Shown: positions 23,105 through 34,364 of the stretch, one piece after another
How the letters are laid out: every line of letters starts with the position of its first letter
How positions within the stretch are numbered: position 1 is the first letter of the stretch
Assembly: GCA_905183005.1 (NCBI GenBank)
Contig: CAJJDO010000022.1
Location: 301,151-365,150, forward strand
Origin: Paramecium pentaurelia
Taxonomy: Eukaryota; Ciliophora; Oligohymenophorea; Peniculida; Parameciidae
Length of the DNA stretch: 64,000 nucleotides
Direction: 5' to 3'
The notes under the pieces: model-generated
Seen by the model: only the letters and a program-made list of their open reading frames with translations
Told to the model about the DNA's origin: nothing
Database searches by the model: none
Translations under genes and position numbers: made by a program

Positions 23105-24775
23105 ATGAATAAATACTTAGCATATTAATTTGTAGGAAAGAGTGAGGGTCTTCATAAATTACCTGAACATATACAAAAAATAAAGAAGTCTCTTGGATTA
23201 GAAGAAAAAGAAAGAAAAGTAATTGAAGAATTAATACCTTAATTGAAATAAAGAATTAGAGCACAATCTATTCCAGAGAAACCTATTCCTAAACAAATAT
23301 AAATAAATAATCTAGCTAAAAAGTTAGCATATTTAAGATAAGAGTATGATAAAATTAATGTTGAATTGAATAAACATTAATCTTTTAGAACATAAATAAA
23401 AAATCCAAAAACAAGTTTTGAATAACATTTTTTTTAAATTGAATAATAGATTCACATTTGGGAAGAATAAAAATTGAAAATCTCTGAATAAATTAAACAA
23501 ATTAAAAAAGAACTGTTTTTCTTGGAGAATCAATCAGATACATATACTTCAAAAAAAATAGTTACAAATTAATCTGTTTTATTGAGTGAATTAGTAACAA
23601 TTGAGAAAAAGATACCTACTCCTTCTAAACTTCCAAAAATATTAAATTAAGAAAGTCCAATGTACACTTAACCTAAAGCATTTCATTCAGATGTTAAAAT
23701 GTTAAATAATACTAATGATTCAAATTTAATTGATTTATTAGAAAGTGATGAAGATTAAGATTTAAGACCAAGAACAAGAGTAGCAAAAATGAAATAAAAA
23801 TAATTACCTACTTTAGAATAAATAATTAGTTAATTAGATTAGTTTGTTGTAAAGAATGATAAATTATAACCTCATAAAGAAGCATTAAGATAATTTAGAT
23901 TAGCTTAATATGAAAAATATTTATTTAAATAATCGAATATCTAAATAAATACAAATTATGGTTTAAAAATATCATAAACAAATAAGAGAATTAAGAATAT
24001 AAAATATGGATTTGCTACTGTATTTTTTTGTTTTTGTTTAATTAAATAAACTAAGATATCTCAATAAAGATATCAATTAATTAGTTATACTTATCATTAA
24101 AATAATTATTAAAAAGTCAATTAAGAAGTGATATTTTTTATTAATAATGTTATAGCTAAATAGATTTTATTCAAATTTAGTCGTTTGTAATAGCTTTAAA
24201 AAGCTGAAAAAAAATAGCATAAAATAATGATTCCATTAATAGCAGAAGAGATTGTAAGAGAAATTCTATAGAAATTGACAAATCAAAAGTTTTCAAATTA
24301 ATTTTATATCTTTTTAAATTCTATATCAGAAGAAGGTTTTTATCCATTATAAAATTATCATAGTGACATAATAAAATCTAGATTTTAAATATCAAAATAC
24401 TTTTCATATTTATTGAAAGAATGTAAAAAAATTATTTTTATTGAATTTGTTCTAATTAAAAATATTATATTTTATGGATTATTCTTTAAAGCTAAAGAAT
24501 TATTTGGTTAATTAAAAATAGATGCAGATAATGAATTAATTAATTCTGTTACATTAATATTCCTTGAATTATTTTTAAGAACTTTATAATCAGGAATTAT
24601 AAATGTAAACTTAAAACATTTTAGTTATGCATTAGCAGATGGTCCTTATGTATAAAAGTATTTGAAGGAATTAGATTTAATCAAAATGAAAATTCTAACT
24701 ACATTATAAATTGATGATATGTTAAAACCATTTATTTAAATGATTGAAAAATAATTTATAAATTACTAACAATGA
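23105..24775 (+). CDS. Q-rich coiled-coil protein, intronless
   Basis: One uninterrupted frame of 557 codons, ATG 23105 to TGA 24773-24775, MNKYLAYQFVGKSEGLHKLP. Residues about 30-150 are coiled coil (KKLAYLRQEYDKINVELNK, WEEQKLKISEQIKQIKKE). A basic middle (RPRTRVAKMKQKQLP) precedes a Leu/Ile/Phe-rich helical C-terminal half. No known domain. The length without introns is unusual among neighbours. A centrosomal or ciliary structural role is only a guess. Confidence 0.75.
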
Positions 24776-24942
24776 TTATTTATAAAATACTCAATAATAA
24801 ATTAGATCATTTCATTAAATTTTTAATATTATTATTCATATTTAATCAATTTATTTTTTTATTAAATAAATATATCATTTTATAGAATTATTAAATAATT
24901 TATATCAATTAGATAATTATACAATTATATTTATAAATATTC

Positions 24943-25997
24943 TCATTTAAATTTATCAAACAATGGCTTATACTAATATCTACTATAAGTTATTGAATTT
25001 TATAGATTTTTCTTTGTTACTACAGTGAGCTTATCAAATGATTCTAAACAAAGCTTTTGTCCTTAATGTAAAAATTCTTCCACTTGTTTCTCCTTAATTT
25101 CTTTGTCTACTTCATTAAAAATGTCTTTTCTTTATTAAATACAAAATGCAAAATGAGCTATAAAATTTCCTAATTAATTCTTATCTTCTACATTCTCTAC
25201 TTTATTATATGTTTCTTCACTATGCTATTATAAATATATTGATTAATACAATTTTGTAAAATCTTAAATGGTTTCTCATTAAATAATCCAAATGAATTAT
25301 AATATTAGATACATCAATTTTGAATTTCCTAACTTATTACATTATAATATGAAAGCAGAATAAAAATGATTATTAATATGTTCTATATTATTTTATTTAT
25401 ATTTTTACTTTTCAATTAATTTACTCAATAATGGAGTTTGTTAATGTTCCCAACCAACAAAAAATTGAATTGAAATTCTATATAACACTGTCCATACTTT
25501 TTCATCTTCTAAATAATATTGTTACGAAACTTAAGTGAATGATCTGAAATTATAAATATCCAAATATCTTGCATTATCTAATATTACTCTATAAGCTCTA
25601 TCAAAAATATCCCAATTCTTCTTGACTTCATTTGGATGATGAATATTCAATTATTTAATGGCTTTCCAAAGTTTGAAATCTTAAGTGTGAATAAATGAAT
25701 CATTATTAAGTACACTCAATATGAAATCTAAATCTGTTGATTCATATTTCTTATTATTATTTCAATATGTACTAATTTATGAGGAGGATTGTTTTTTTAA
25801 ATTTCAATAAACTTTGAATGATCATAATAAAGATGAGCATTAGGAATATCATCTGGTATTGAAGGTTTTCTTAGCATTCTGGTTTCTCCTTTTGGTTTCA
25901 ATATCCCACGTCTTGTATACCTAGGATCCTTAAGCAGACTAGGAATTGTTGATCTATGGGAATATTTTGAAAAGCCTTAAATAATTTTCTTAAACAT
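24943..25997 (-). CDS. Probable mitochondrial protein, helical
   Basis: ATG at 25997 reads MFKKIIQGFSKYSHRST, basic with spaced hydrophobics and no acidic residues for about 22 codons, consistent with a mitochondrial presequence. Then PRYTRRGILKPKGETRML, a 23-nt intron ending AAG, and helical repeats (ESTDLDFILSVLNNDSFI, WKAIKQLNIHHPNEVKKNWD, WTVLYRISIQFFVGW). At least one more intron precedes FTKLYQSIYLQQHSEE and IKEKQVEEFLHQGQKL. TGA at 24943-24945. The pattern resembles helical-repeat organellar RNA-binding proteins, but no family can be named. Confidence 0.65.
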
Positions 25998-26476
25998 AAA
26001 TATTTATTTTATTTATATTGAAACTTGAGAAAATATAATTTTTTTATATTTATTATATGCAAATCTAATTCAAAATACTCTAACACATTAAACAATCAAT
26101 AACAATCTTTTGATTATAATTAATATAAACTTTTTATCATAATGATCATATTAGTTGTATTTATAGGATTAGACATAATCTTAATAAAGTAAATTAATAA
26201 TTAATAAATAAGAATATGAATAAGTAGTTAATCATTATATAAAATTCATTTATAATTTGTAAAAAGCTTTAACATTAATAAAATTAAATCCTCAATTAAA
26301 AGTATAATATTAACTTTAATTAAAATTAGAATACCTGCAATATTAAATACATTTATAGTTTAAAATGAATTTGATATACATGTTAAATGGAATTTCTATA
26401 ATAAAATTTATACAAAATATTTTAAAATATTTAGAGAAAACTTAAATTCTTTAAAATTTTGAATATAAATTATTAA
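25998..26476. other. Divergent intergenic region
   Basis: AT-rich spacer between two divergent genes. No domain-bearing frame, RNA gene or ordered repeat was seen. Confidence 0.5.
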
Positions 26477-27492
26477 ATGAACAATCAAAGTAATCCTAAA
26501 GGATATATGGGAGGATCACCTTATCAAGGAAATATATATGGATAATAATAATAAGTGAATTTATTATAAAAGGATCTATTTTAAACTTTAGGAAAAGAAT
26601 TTTAGTATTAAATAGTTAAAGGACATAATGAATGTACTCAATCTGCAATTGTATCACTAAAGAATTTTTAGATAAGAATGTATAGTTATACATTATTCTA
26701 GTGATTAGAATTATAACATTGCCATACCTCCAACTTGTTTAATAAACAACGCTCCATATGATTATACAAAATTTTATTAGTGGAATAATAATTCAACTCA
26801 TTTGGCTTTAGTTCATGCTATCTAAGATTAATTGGAACTGCAGTTGAAACTACTCTCAAAGTACACTTTATCAATATAAGTACAGTCCAATAGTAAAAGA
26901 TTATTGTGATTTTGTGACTTCTCTCCATGTAGATGAATTTGTTAATAGAATTAAAAATATGCCAGTTTCTTAAATGTTACCAGGTCTTTAAGTATCAGAA
27001 TATCAAGTATGGATAAATTCTGATGAAAAATAATAAGTTTTAATGAATCTATTACCATAAATTCAAGAATTAAGAACTTTAAAGGAGAGAATGTTATAAT
27101 ATGTTTAATAAAATGAGATTATTGCTGGTATAAATAGAAAAAGATGAAAATTTAGGTTTGATAGAGGCAAATGATTAAGAAATTAAAACTAGAGTAGAAA
27201 GATTAGTTTCTAGAATTAATTACTTTGAGGAAGAGAAAAAGAATTATTTTTAATTATAAAATAGAAGTAGGACATTAAGTGAACGATTTTAAAATTCAAA
27301 GGTGAATTTCTAATTCTAATAAATTTGTGAAAAATATGATGAATTATCTGATAAACTATTGGAATCATAATAATCTGAAGATTATGAAGATTGTAATATA
27401 TTTCAATAATTAATTAGAGGCTAATCAATATTTTTAGAATAGAAGAAAATATTAAAAGACATTAGTACTATCAGAGAAATTTAGACAGATGA
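26477..27492 (+). CDS. Helical/coiled-coil protein, unknown
   Basis: ATG at 26477 opens MNNQSNPKGYMGGSPYQ and a Gln-rich start. Introns inferred: about 26681-26702, one near 26860-26879 (20 nt, AAG), 27125-27152 (28 nt) and 27465-27484 (20 nt). The frame contains IAIPPTCLINNAPYDYTKFY, LHVDEFVNRIKNMPVSQMLP, QVWINSDEKQQVLMNLLPQI and a coiled coil (RVERLVSRINYFEEEKKNYF; FQQICEKYDELSDKLLE). After the last intron it stops quickly (KDINR, TGA 27490-27492). The centre faintly recalls ALIX/Bro1-type V domains, not enough to name it. Confidence 0.6.
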
Positions 27493-27647
27493 AACATATT
27501 TGATGGACCATTTATATATATTAATTTAAACAAATTTTTAATTTAAAAGTCATTTCAATTATATGGCTAGCAGATGGAATAAAAAAATATTTTATCCAAA
27601 TATTATCATTTATAAAAATCTTTTTATTTAACTAAATTTTTTGGAAG

Positions 27648-28605
27648 ATGTCTGGTAAATCATCAAAGTTTATAGGAAGAGGAATCATAATATTCAGAAC
27701 ATCCAGGAGGTTGGATAGAATGGTTTTGCGCACATGAGGATCATCAATTCTTATGTGAAGTTGATGATGATTTTATTAGTGATCCTTTTAATTAAGTTGG
27801 AATCAAAGGAAAATTCAATTTCTTTAAGTATTGATGATAACTAATAATTCTAGTGAAGCCATTAGCATGATCTTATAGCCTACTTCACCTGAAGATTAAG
27901 ACTTAGAAGATGAAAGGTTTTTCTTATATTACATCACAAAAGATTTTTAGAAGTTTATTAAGAGGCATCTGACATTTATGGTTTATTACATGCTCGATTC
28001 ATATTTACATCCAAAGGATCTGCAATAATGCGTGAACGATTTTTATAAGGAAAATTTGGTCATTGTCCTCGAATATATTGTGAAAAACAGAATGTGATAC
28101 CTATAGGACTATGTGAAGATCTCAAAACTGCTAGAATCAAAGTTCTTCATCATATTGTAATTAGGTATTTTGTCCAAGATGTGAAGAAATTTACATGCCT
28201 AAAAAGAAATGTGCTGATATAGATGGAGCATATTTTGGAAAATCATTTCCTCAATTTTTATTAATGGTTAATCATTTAAATATTTAGATATAGACCTATC
28301 CAGATCTTCATCCAAAGTTTTAGTTATTGCCAGATACTTAAATCTAAGTAGATTTTGAACCTACATTATTTGGATTCAAAATTGCAGGTAAATAAGGTAG
28401 TAAAATAAAGAAATATGAATAATAATTGTAATATAATCACATTATTACATAACCAATTGTTTAATCTATAGAATAAAATATCCTATAGTAAGAACAAAAA
28501 TAATACAGAATACAAAAATAAGAATAACAAGATTAATAATAATAATCTGATTAGAATAAAGAACAACCTCAAAAGAAAAAGAATAAAAAAAAACATAAAC
28601 AATGA
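27648..28605 (+). CDS. CSNK2B: Casein kinase II regulatory (beta) subunit
   Basis: The start MSEESQYSEHPGGWIEWF is restored by a 25-nt intron (27655-27679) ending AAG, although a TAG lies 4 nt upstream. The body matches CK2 beta: CAHEDHQFLCEVDDDFI, FFNEAISMILQPTSPEDQDL, DIYGLLHARFIFTSKG, then the zinc-binding Cys set GHCPRIYCEKQ and VFCPRCEEIYMPKK, and DGAYFGKSFPQFLLMVN. Introns near 27829-27854 (TAG), 27917-27942 (AAG) and 28151-28173 (TAG). Beyond the family's usual end there is a long Gln/Lys tail (QQQSDQNKEQPQKKKN); TGA 28603-28605. It dimerises and docks the CK2 catalytic subunit. The Gln-rich tail is an unusual extension. Confidence 0.95.
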
Positions 28606-28881
28606 ATTTAGATAATTTGGGTTTATATATATATATATATATAAAATTTATTATTATTATTATTAACAATTTGATTCTATTAAACTATCTATTATATTTA
28701 TTACATATTTTTATTATACTCTTTTTAATATCAATCCAAACAAGTGTTATTCTTATAATTTTATTGATTTCTATTAATGACTTAATTTTATAAACTCATT
28801 AATAGAAAAGATATTATAATTCAAATAGAAATGCTTATGAAAATTAATATACATAATAATTTATTATATAAATATCTAAAA

Positions 28882-29820
28882 ATGAAATAAAAAAGGTATT
28901 CTAACTTCTTAGATTAAGAAGAATATGCTTAATTTTAATATCATGAAGGGATTTCAAAAAATAATAATTAAAAATGCTCAAATAATTACAATAGAATTTC
29001 AGAATTTTTTTCCAAAAATAATAAAGATCAAAATCAATATGTAAATCGTATTTATAATACTAATAATCTTGAAAAAGCAAAAGGTTTAAAAGACATTAAA
29101 CGATAACATTAATTATATTAAATAGCTTTAAAGTTTAAGAAGATTCTTAATGAAGATTTTATATAAAATCAAAAATTAGTAGAATTTAAAGATCCTTATG
29201 GTTAATAATGTACCTGTCTCATAGGAAATGAAGTTGAATATCCTTAATTCAAAAATAATGAAGTCTACTATCTTTTTGGAGTACAAATAAAGGAATCTAT
29301 AAATTATTAAAAAAATTTATAGATTATGATATAGAAAGGTAAAATCACTTCATACCCTCCAGAAGATTAAATGTAATAAACTTAATAGCTTAAATAAGAA
29401 TAACAGAACAATACTCTAGATATAAATTAATCCAATTAATCATTAATTAATCAACTTTAATTATTTGAACAACCTTAATAGAACACAGAAATAAAGACAT
29501 ATTTTAATATTTTAGCAATAGTAATTTAATAATTTGATAGAACAAAAATTTTGAGTTAAAAATGTAGAAAATATTTTGATTTTGTTAAAATTGAGGTTAT
29601 GGATTAAGATGGATATTTAGCATCTATTACATTATGGAATACATTTTTAGAATTTAAATTCACTCCTTATTAGATTGTATTTTTTTAGAATTTAGAATTA
29701 AAGTCTTATAAAGGACAGTAATATCTTTAAACTATCGATGGAGTATCAAAAATTACAATTGATGATTCAAGATTATAATTATTATCTAAGTATTTAATTA
29801 AGATTTTTTAGTTATTATGA
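28882..29820 (+). CDS. OB-fold protein resembling RPA1
   Basis: Intronless, 313 codons, ATG 28882 to TGA 29818-29820. MKQKRYSNFLDQEEYAQFQY begins a Gln/Asn-rich half. A first compact domain reads FKDPYGQQCTCLIGNEVEYP. The C-terminal domain YFNILAIVIQQFDRTKILSQ, DFVKIEVMDQDGYLASITLW, FFQNLELKSYKGQQYLQTID and GVSKITIDDS matches the strand order of RPA70-type OB folds (V-x-D..G..I-x-LW..., F-x-N-L, G-x-x-x-L-x-T). It could bind ssDNA or telomeres. Not the full RPA70 (too short, no zinc finger). Fold by eye; ligand unknown. Confidence 0.65.
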
Positions 29821-30456
29821 AGTAAAGGAAGCTATGATCAAACATTAAGAAAATGAAAAATTTAAGAAACTTATAACATATCAAGAAATATAATAATAGA
29901 ATCCTATTTGAAATAAAATCATTTAAATTTCAATATCTTTTGTTGTTATTAAATAGTAATTTGCAATTTTATTTAATTTTTAATTGAATTATTTATTTTA
30001 AATAACTATATGCTTGGTTCTTTATTTATAATAGTTTAAAATGAAGATATGACTTAAATTTAAATATAATCAAATAAATGCATACATGTAATTATTTTAA
30101 TGAAACAAAAAGATCTTAATTTATTTGCTCAAAACTAATATATTAGATATATAATATTCGAAAATTTATTTTTAATCAATAAAAAACAATAATCAAAGTT
30201 TTATATATTGAATTATACTTTTAATGAATAAGAAACTACTAAATATAGAATATTATTTATATGAAAATATTTTTATAATAAAAATTAATTATTTATAAGA
30301 ATGATATTAATAATTGTTAATTTAATTCGTAACGAAATACGTAAATAATATTTATTCATTTGATAATTGTCAAAACGTAATTCGTAAGCAATTAGCGTGA
30401 AATATTGAATTCTAAACTCATTTGACATTACTCAAAATCATTAATAATACTTTAAA
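29821..30456. other. Intergenic region with CpG-bearing palindromes
   Basis: AT-rich spacer between two plus genes. It includes a TTCGTAACGAA palindrome (about 30326-30336) and related ACGTAATTCGTAA (about 30375-30387), both rich in CG dinucleotides that are otherwise rare here. They lie 70-130 bp before the next ATG and could be promoter elements. No coding frame seen. Confidence 0.5.
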
Positions 30457-31709
30457 ATGTAAATAAAAGTCAGCCTCATCTTCCATAAAGGTCAGCAATT
30501 GCTTATAAATTCTCAGTAAAATTAAAACTGTACAGTATTGGAATCAGATGGAAATTCTTGTGCAATAGCTGCAGCAAAGCTAATTATTAAATAATTTGGA
30601 TCAATAGATATTACAAAAACTAGTTTAAATAAACATCATAACTTTGAGAAAATAATAAATTGGGAAGCTTATTAATAAACTAAGGACAGTTATAATTATA
30701 TTCGAGTATAATTCTTTCTTTAATATCTTAGGAACTAGAAATATATAGGAATCCACATTTTTACCTTTGGACTCGTTTCTTTACAACTGCACCAATATGG
30801 GAAATAGAAGATCATACATATTATATAATTGAATTAATAGATTAGGATTTGATTTACTTTAATTTCAATAATAGAAGAGAATTGAATGAAAAACATACAA
30901 TTGAATAAGTTATACTAGAGGGTTAACACTTAAAATATAATCGAACTATCATATTTTTATGTGTGAAAGACTTTGATTAAGGAAGGTATCATGCTCCAAA
31001 AATGTATATTGATACTATTGGTTTATTTAATGGAATATATAGAAGAAAATAAGAAAGATGGTTATGTTATAATGTAACTTAAGGAAGTTATCCAGATGAA
31101 GAGATTCTTAAGTAAACTAATGTAATAATAATACCAGGCAGCACAAGCTCTGTCTATGATGAAAAAGCTTGGATTCGTAGTTTATAAAACTTTATATTGA
31201 ATGTATATGAAAATTACTCTGATATAAAATTTATGGGTATTTGTTTTGGATTTTAATTACTTGCTTAAACATTTGGAGGAATTGTTGTACCATGCAAAAA
31301 TAGAATTAAACATAAAGGGTTTTACTATTATGGAAATGAGAAACTTACAATTAAGAATGATTTTTTTTAAATTGAATGTTTCAAAGAATTAATTTAAAAT
31401 GATAAGTTAATAATTAATAAAGCTCATGGTGATATTGTTAGTAAATTACCTGAAAAATTTATTAATTATGGATCATCTAAAACAGCTGAAAATGAAATAT
31501 TCATTTCTGAAGATTTAAGAATATTTGGAATGTAATCTCATCCTGAATACTCATCTCAATAAATTTTATTATTTATAAGTGGAATTTAATTTGCAGAAGG
31601 AAATAAATGTTTTGAAGATTATTACAATGATCCTAACAATAAGAATTTTGTTAAAGAAAAAGGGGATTTATTAGGATTGTTAATGTGTCACAAATTTTTA
31701 TAATATTGA
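30457..31709 (+). CDS. Class I glutamine amidotransferase fused to an unknown N-terminal domain
   Basis: ATG at 30457 (MQIKVSLIFHKGQQLL). One 26-nt intron near 30706-30731. The first ~190 residues have no domain I recognise: NCTVLESDGNSCAIAAAK, YRNPHFYLWTRFFTTAPIWE and IIFLCVKDFDQGRYHAPKM. The C-terminal ~210 residues are a GATase1 fold: VIIIPGSTSSVYDEKAWI, KFMGICFGFQLLAQTFGG with the Cys nucleophile in GICFG, INKAHGDIV, and FGMQSHPEYSS with the His-Glu dyad of the triad. TGA 31707-31709. No synthetase partner domain (GMPS, CPS, CTPS) is attached; stand-alone GATase1 proteins include glutamyl peptidases. Catalytic residues look intact; substrate unknown. Confidence 0.85.
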
Positions 31710-31824
31710 TTATATATATATATTATATGATTTAATTAGATAATTAATTAAGAATATAAAAAATTCGATAAAAAGTAAATTAATTATTCAAGACTCAAAT
31801 ACAAAAAAGAACAAATTTCTTAAA

Positions 31825-32211
31825 TCAAAAAATATTGCAAGGACAACATTCATCAAGATCTTCTTCAGGTTCTTTATAAAAGTACTTAATTTAATGTAGA
31901 GATTATCCAGATATTTGATCTCTAAATGTAATCTTGTGAGTTTTCTAACCTTTAACAATTTCATTTTTGAACATATCTAATCTTTGTTTCTATGCTTTAG
32001 AAAGTCTTTCTGTTTCAGGATTTACATCTGTTTAATCTCCATCTGCTTTAATCAAATTCTTCAATTTAGGTTCAAATGAATGCACAATTATATTAATTTT
32101 TGGTAATGACATTTCAAGTAACATAGTCTTATGATTTGTAGACTGAAAAGCACTTACATCACTTACATCTGATTTTCTATTCTTAGTGCTGAATATATCA
32201 ATATTTTGCAT
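31825..32211 (-). CDS. Small basic protein with CAAX-like end
   Basis: Intronless 129 codons, ATG 32211 to TGA 31825-31827. MQNIDIFSTKNRKSDVSDVS, then SLPKINIIVHSFEPKLKNL, QRLDMFKNEIVKGQKTHK and ITFRDQISGQSLHQIKYF. The end EEDLDECCPCNIF has Cys residues and a CNIF terminus suggestive of prenylation and palmitoylation. FRDQISGQSL resembles a short basic phosphosite linker. Family not recognised; probably a small membrane-tethered regulator. Confidence 0.7.
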
Positions 32212-32291
32212 TATTTATATTTTTCATTTCAAATAATTGAAGAAATATAATCATCAACATAAAAACAGATGTATTAATTGTAATATTTAAT

Positions 32292-32877
32292 TCAATCTAA
32301 TAATAATATTATCAATAAAGTCATTAAAAATTGTCCATAATTAGAGAAAACTGCATCTGTGCAAGTTTCAGAACTCCAAGTACATTGAGTTAATTATTGA
32401 CAAATAGATTTTTTATAATCAGCACAAGCCTTATTGATACATTTAGTTTCAATTTCATCCCAAACACAATAAGTTTTTGAACATGCAGCTTAAGTAGATG
32501 CTCCAATATTTTGACAATCCTATTATCTACATTTATTCCAATACCAATTACATCCAGGAGTATTAGAACATGTCTTAGGTCCTATTAATAAAATTAAATA
32601 ATTTACCTTATTCTGAATAATCTAAACAAGCTTTGAATTAACATTCTTAATCCACCCATTTACAATTAAATAATAAAATACATTCTTATTGTGGATAAGA
32701 TGGACAATCATAATAACATGCTAAAATTATGATTAATTTATTACTTGATTGTTTCCAATCATAGAAAATACATCCTTTTTAAGATTCACATGTTTATCTA
32801 CTAGTATATAGTTAAGGACAAGTAACAAAATTTGAATATACATTATGGAGCAGCAATAGAGAAATTACAAGTAACAT
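32292..32877 (-). CDS. Secreted Cys/Trp-repeat mini surface protein
   Basis: ATG at 32877 reads MLLVISLLLLHNVYS, a signal peptide. Four or more units with a C-x-W...C spacing follow: CESQKGCIFYDW, NTPGCNWYWNKC, KTYCVWDEIETKC, LTQCTWSSETC, characteristic of Paramecium surface-antigen (PSA) domains. Two introns (24 and 25 nt) are inferred. The end FLMTLLIILLLD is a GPI-type hydrophobic tail reaching TGA at 32292-32294. Classical immobilisation antigens exceed 200 kDa; this is about 180 residues, so a miniature relative. Confidence 0.8.
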
Positions 32878-32944
32878 AATAAATTATATAAATATTGAAA
32901 AATGCTTTAAGAATGACTAAATATTTTTGACTTAATAATATACA

Positions 32945-34215
32945 TCACAAATCTGTTTTTTGAGCATTCAATTTAGGTAAATTAGAGAATGATTATCCAG
33001 TTTCAGTTTTCTTGATGACTCCCCTAACAAATTCATTCAAATTATCAACATTCAATTGTCTTCTAAATCTATAGTGTTTTTTAGCACTCAAATCTAAAAC
33101 AACAACTTAAGGATATCTAATTTATTTAATAAAATATTATACCCTTCACCAATTACATTGAGTTCGGCTTCGAAATCATCGAATTGTTCTCCGACGAACC
33201 AACCAATGTTAGCTCTTCCAGTTAGAGATAAAGCAGCCTAAAATAATAGAGGAATCATTATACCTTCTTTAATACTTAGACTGCATCTTCTTATTCGACT
33301 TTATCAGTTGGTAAGAATCCTAAGACACAGAGTTCTTTTATTATGGAGAATATTGATACATTTGCAAACTTAATTTAAACTTTCATCAGATTTAATATTA
33401 ACAACATCAGAAACAGACTGTTAAGATTATCCATCTACTGGCTTCTATTCTTTAATATATTTTAATAATGCAGCTGCATTTCTTTCTCCTTCATACTTTT
33501 TATGAGTATTTTATTTGTTTCCAGCTGGGAAGAAATAAATGGTTGGATATGATTCAATATTAAATCTCTTTGCCAATTCAGTTTAAGCTGTTGCATCTAC
33601 TTTAGCAATTGGAATATCAGCTTAATGAGATAATTTATTCCATTCAGGTTATAGTTATTTACAATGACCACACCAAGGAGCATAAAATTCTACAAACCAA
33701 GCTTCTTAACTATTATTCACTTATTCATTGAAATTGGCATCTGTCAAAACAACAACTTTTGAATCATCATTTGAAGGTTCTGGTTTTATCTCTACGCCCA
33801 ATCTATTTAATGCAAATTCTCTTGCTTTATCTAATAAGTAATCAACTATTGCATTTTTCTTTCTTTCACCTTCATAAGCTATTGGATCTGCCTTATTTAC
33901 TCCAAAATATTTTATAGTTGGATATCCATTAACACCATATGGTTATCCAGCTTCACCATCAGTAGTCATATCCAAAGCTCCAATATGCACTATTCCATCC
34001 AAGGCTTTTGCTGCCTTATTGTACTCTGGAGCAAGGGCTTTACAATGTCCACACCATGGAGCATAGAATTCAACCATCCATGGTTCATTTGATTCAAGTA
34101 CTAATGTCTTGAAATTGTCTTTTGTGAGTTTCACAACCTTTGAATCTGCTTCATACAGACCAAAACATTAAGTGGCTACCAGAGAAAAAATAAGTAAGCA
34201 GCAGATGCCTTTCAT
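32945..34215 (-). CDS. Protein disulfide isomerase, P5/PDIA6 type
   Basis: ATG at 34215 gives MKGICCLLIFSLVATQCFG, a signal peptide. Two thioredoxin domains, each with a CGHC site: MVEFYAPWCGHCKALAPEY and FVEFYAPWCGHCKQLQPEW, plus cis-Pro loops GYPTIKYFG and SYPTIYFFP. Then a C-terminal non-catalytic domain: CVLGFLPTDKVEQEDAV, RANIGWFVGEQFDDFEAEL, YPQVVVLDLSAKKHY and ETGQSFSNLPKL, matching PDIA6. Introns of 25-26 nt lie near 33341-33365, 33239-33264 and 33123-33148. It ends QKTDL, a KDEL-like variant ER-retention signal, TGA 32945-32947. It forms and rearranges disulfides in the ER. Confidence 0.93.
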
Positions 34216-34364
34216 ATAGATATTAATTTTAATATTAGTGATGTGTTCGAAATATTCTAGAATTTATAATAAAAGAAGACTATTTTAATATGAAATATTT
34301 CTATTTCTCTAATTATTTTTGTAATAATTATTATTAATTTATTCTTTAAACAAACATCATTACA

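Noticed and set aside
28466..28793. Overlapping hydrophobic ORFs on both strands around 28466-28793
   Set aside because: They overlap the CK2 beta Gln-rich tail and its AT-rich 3' region; no domain or codon support.
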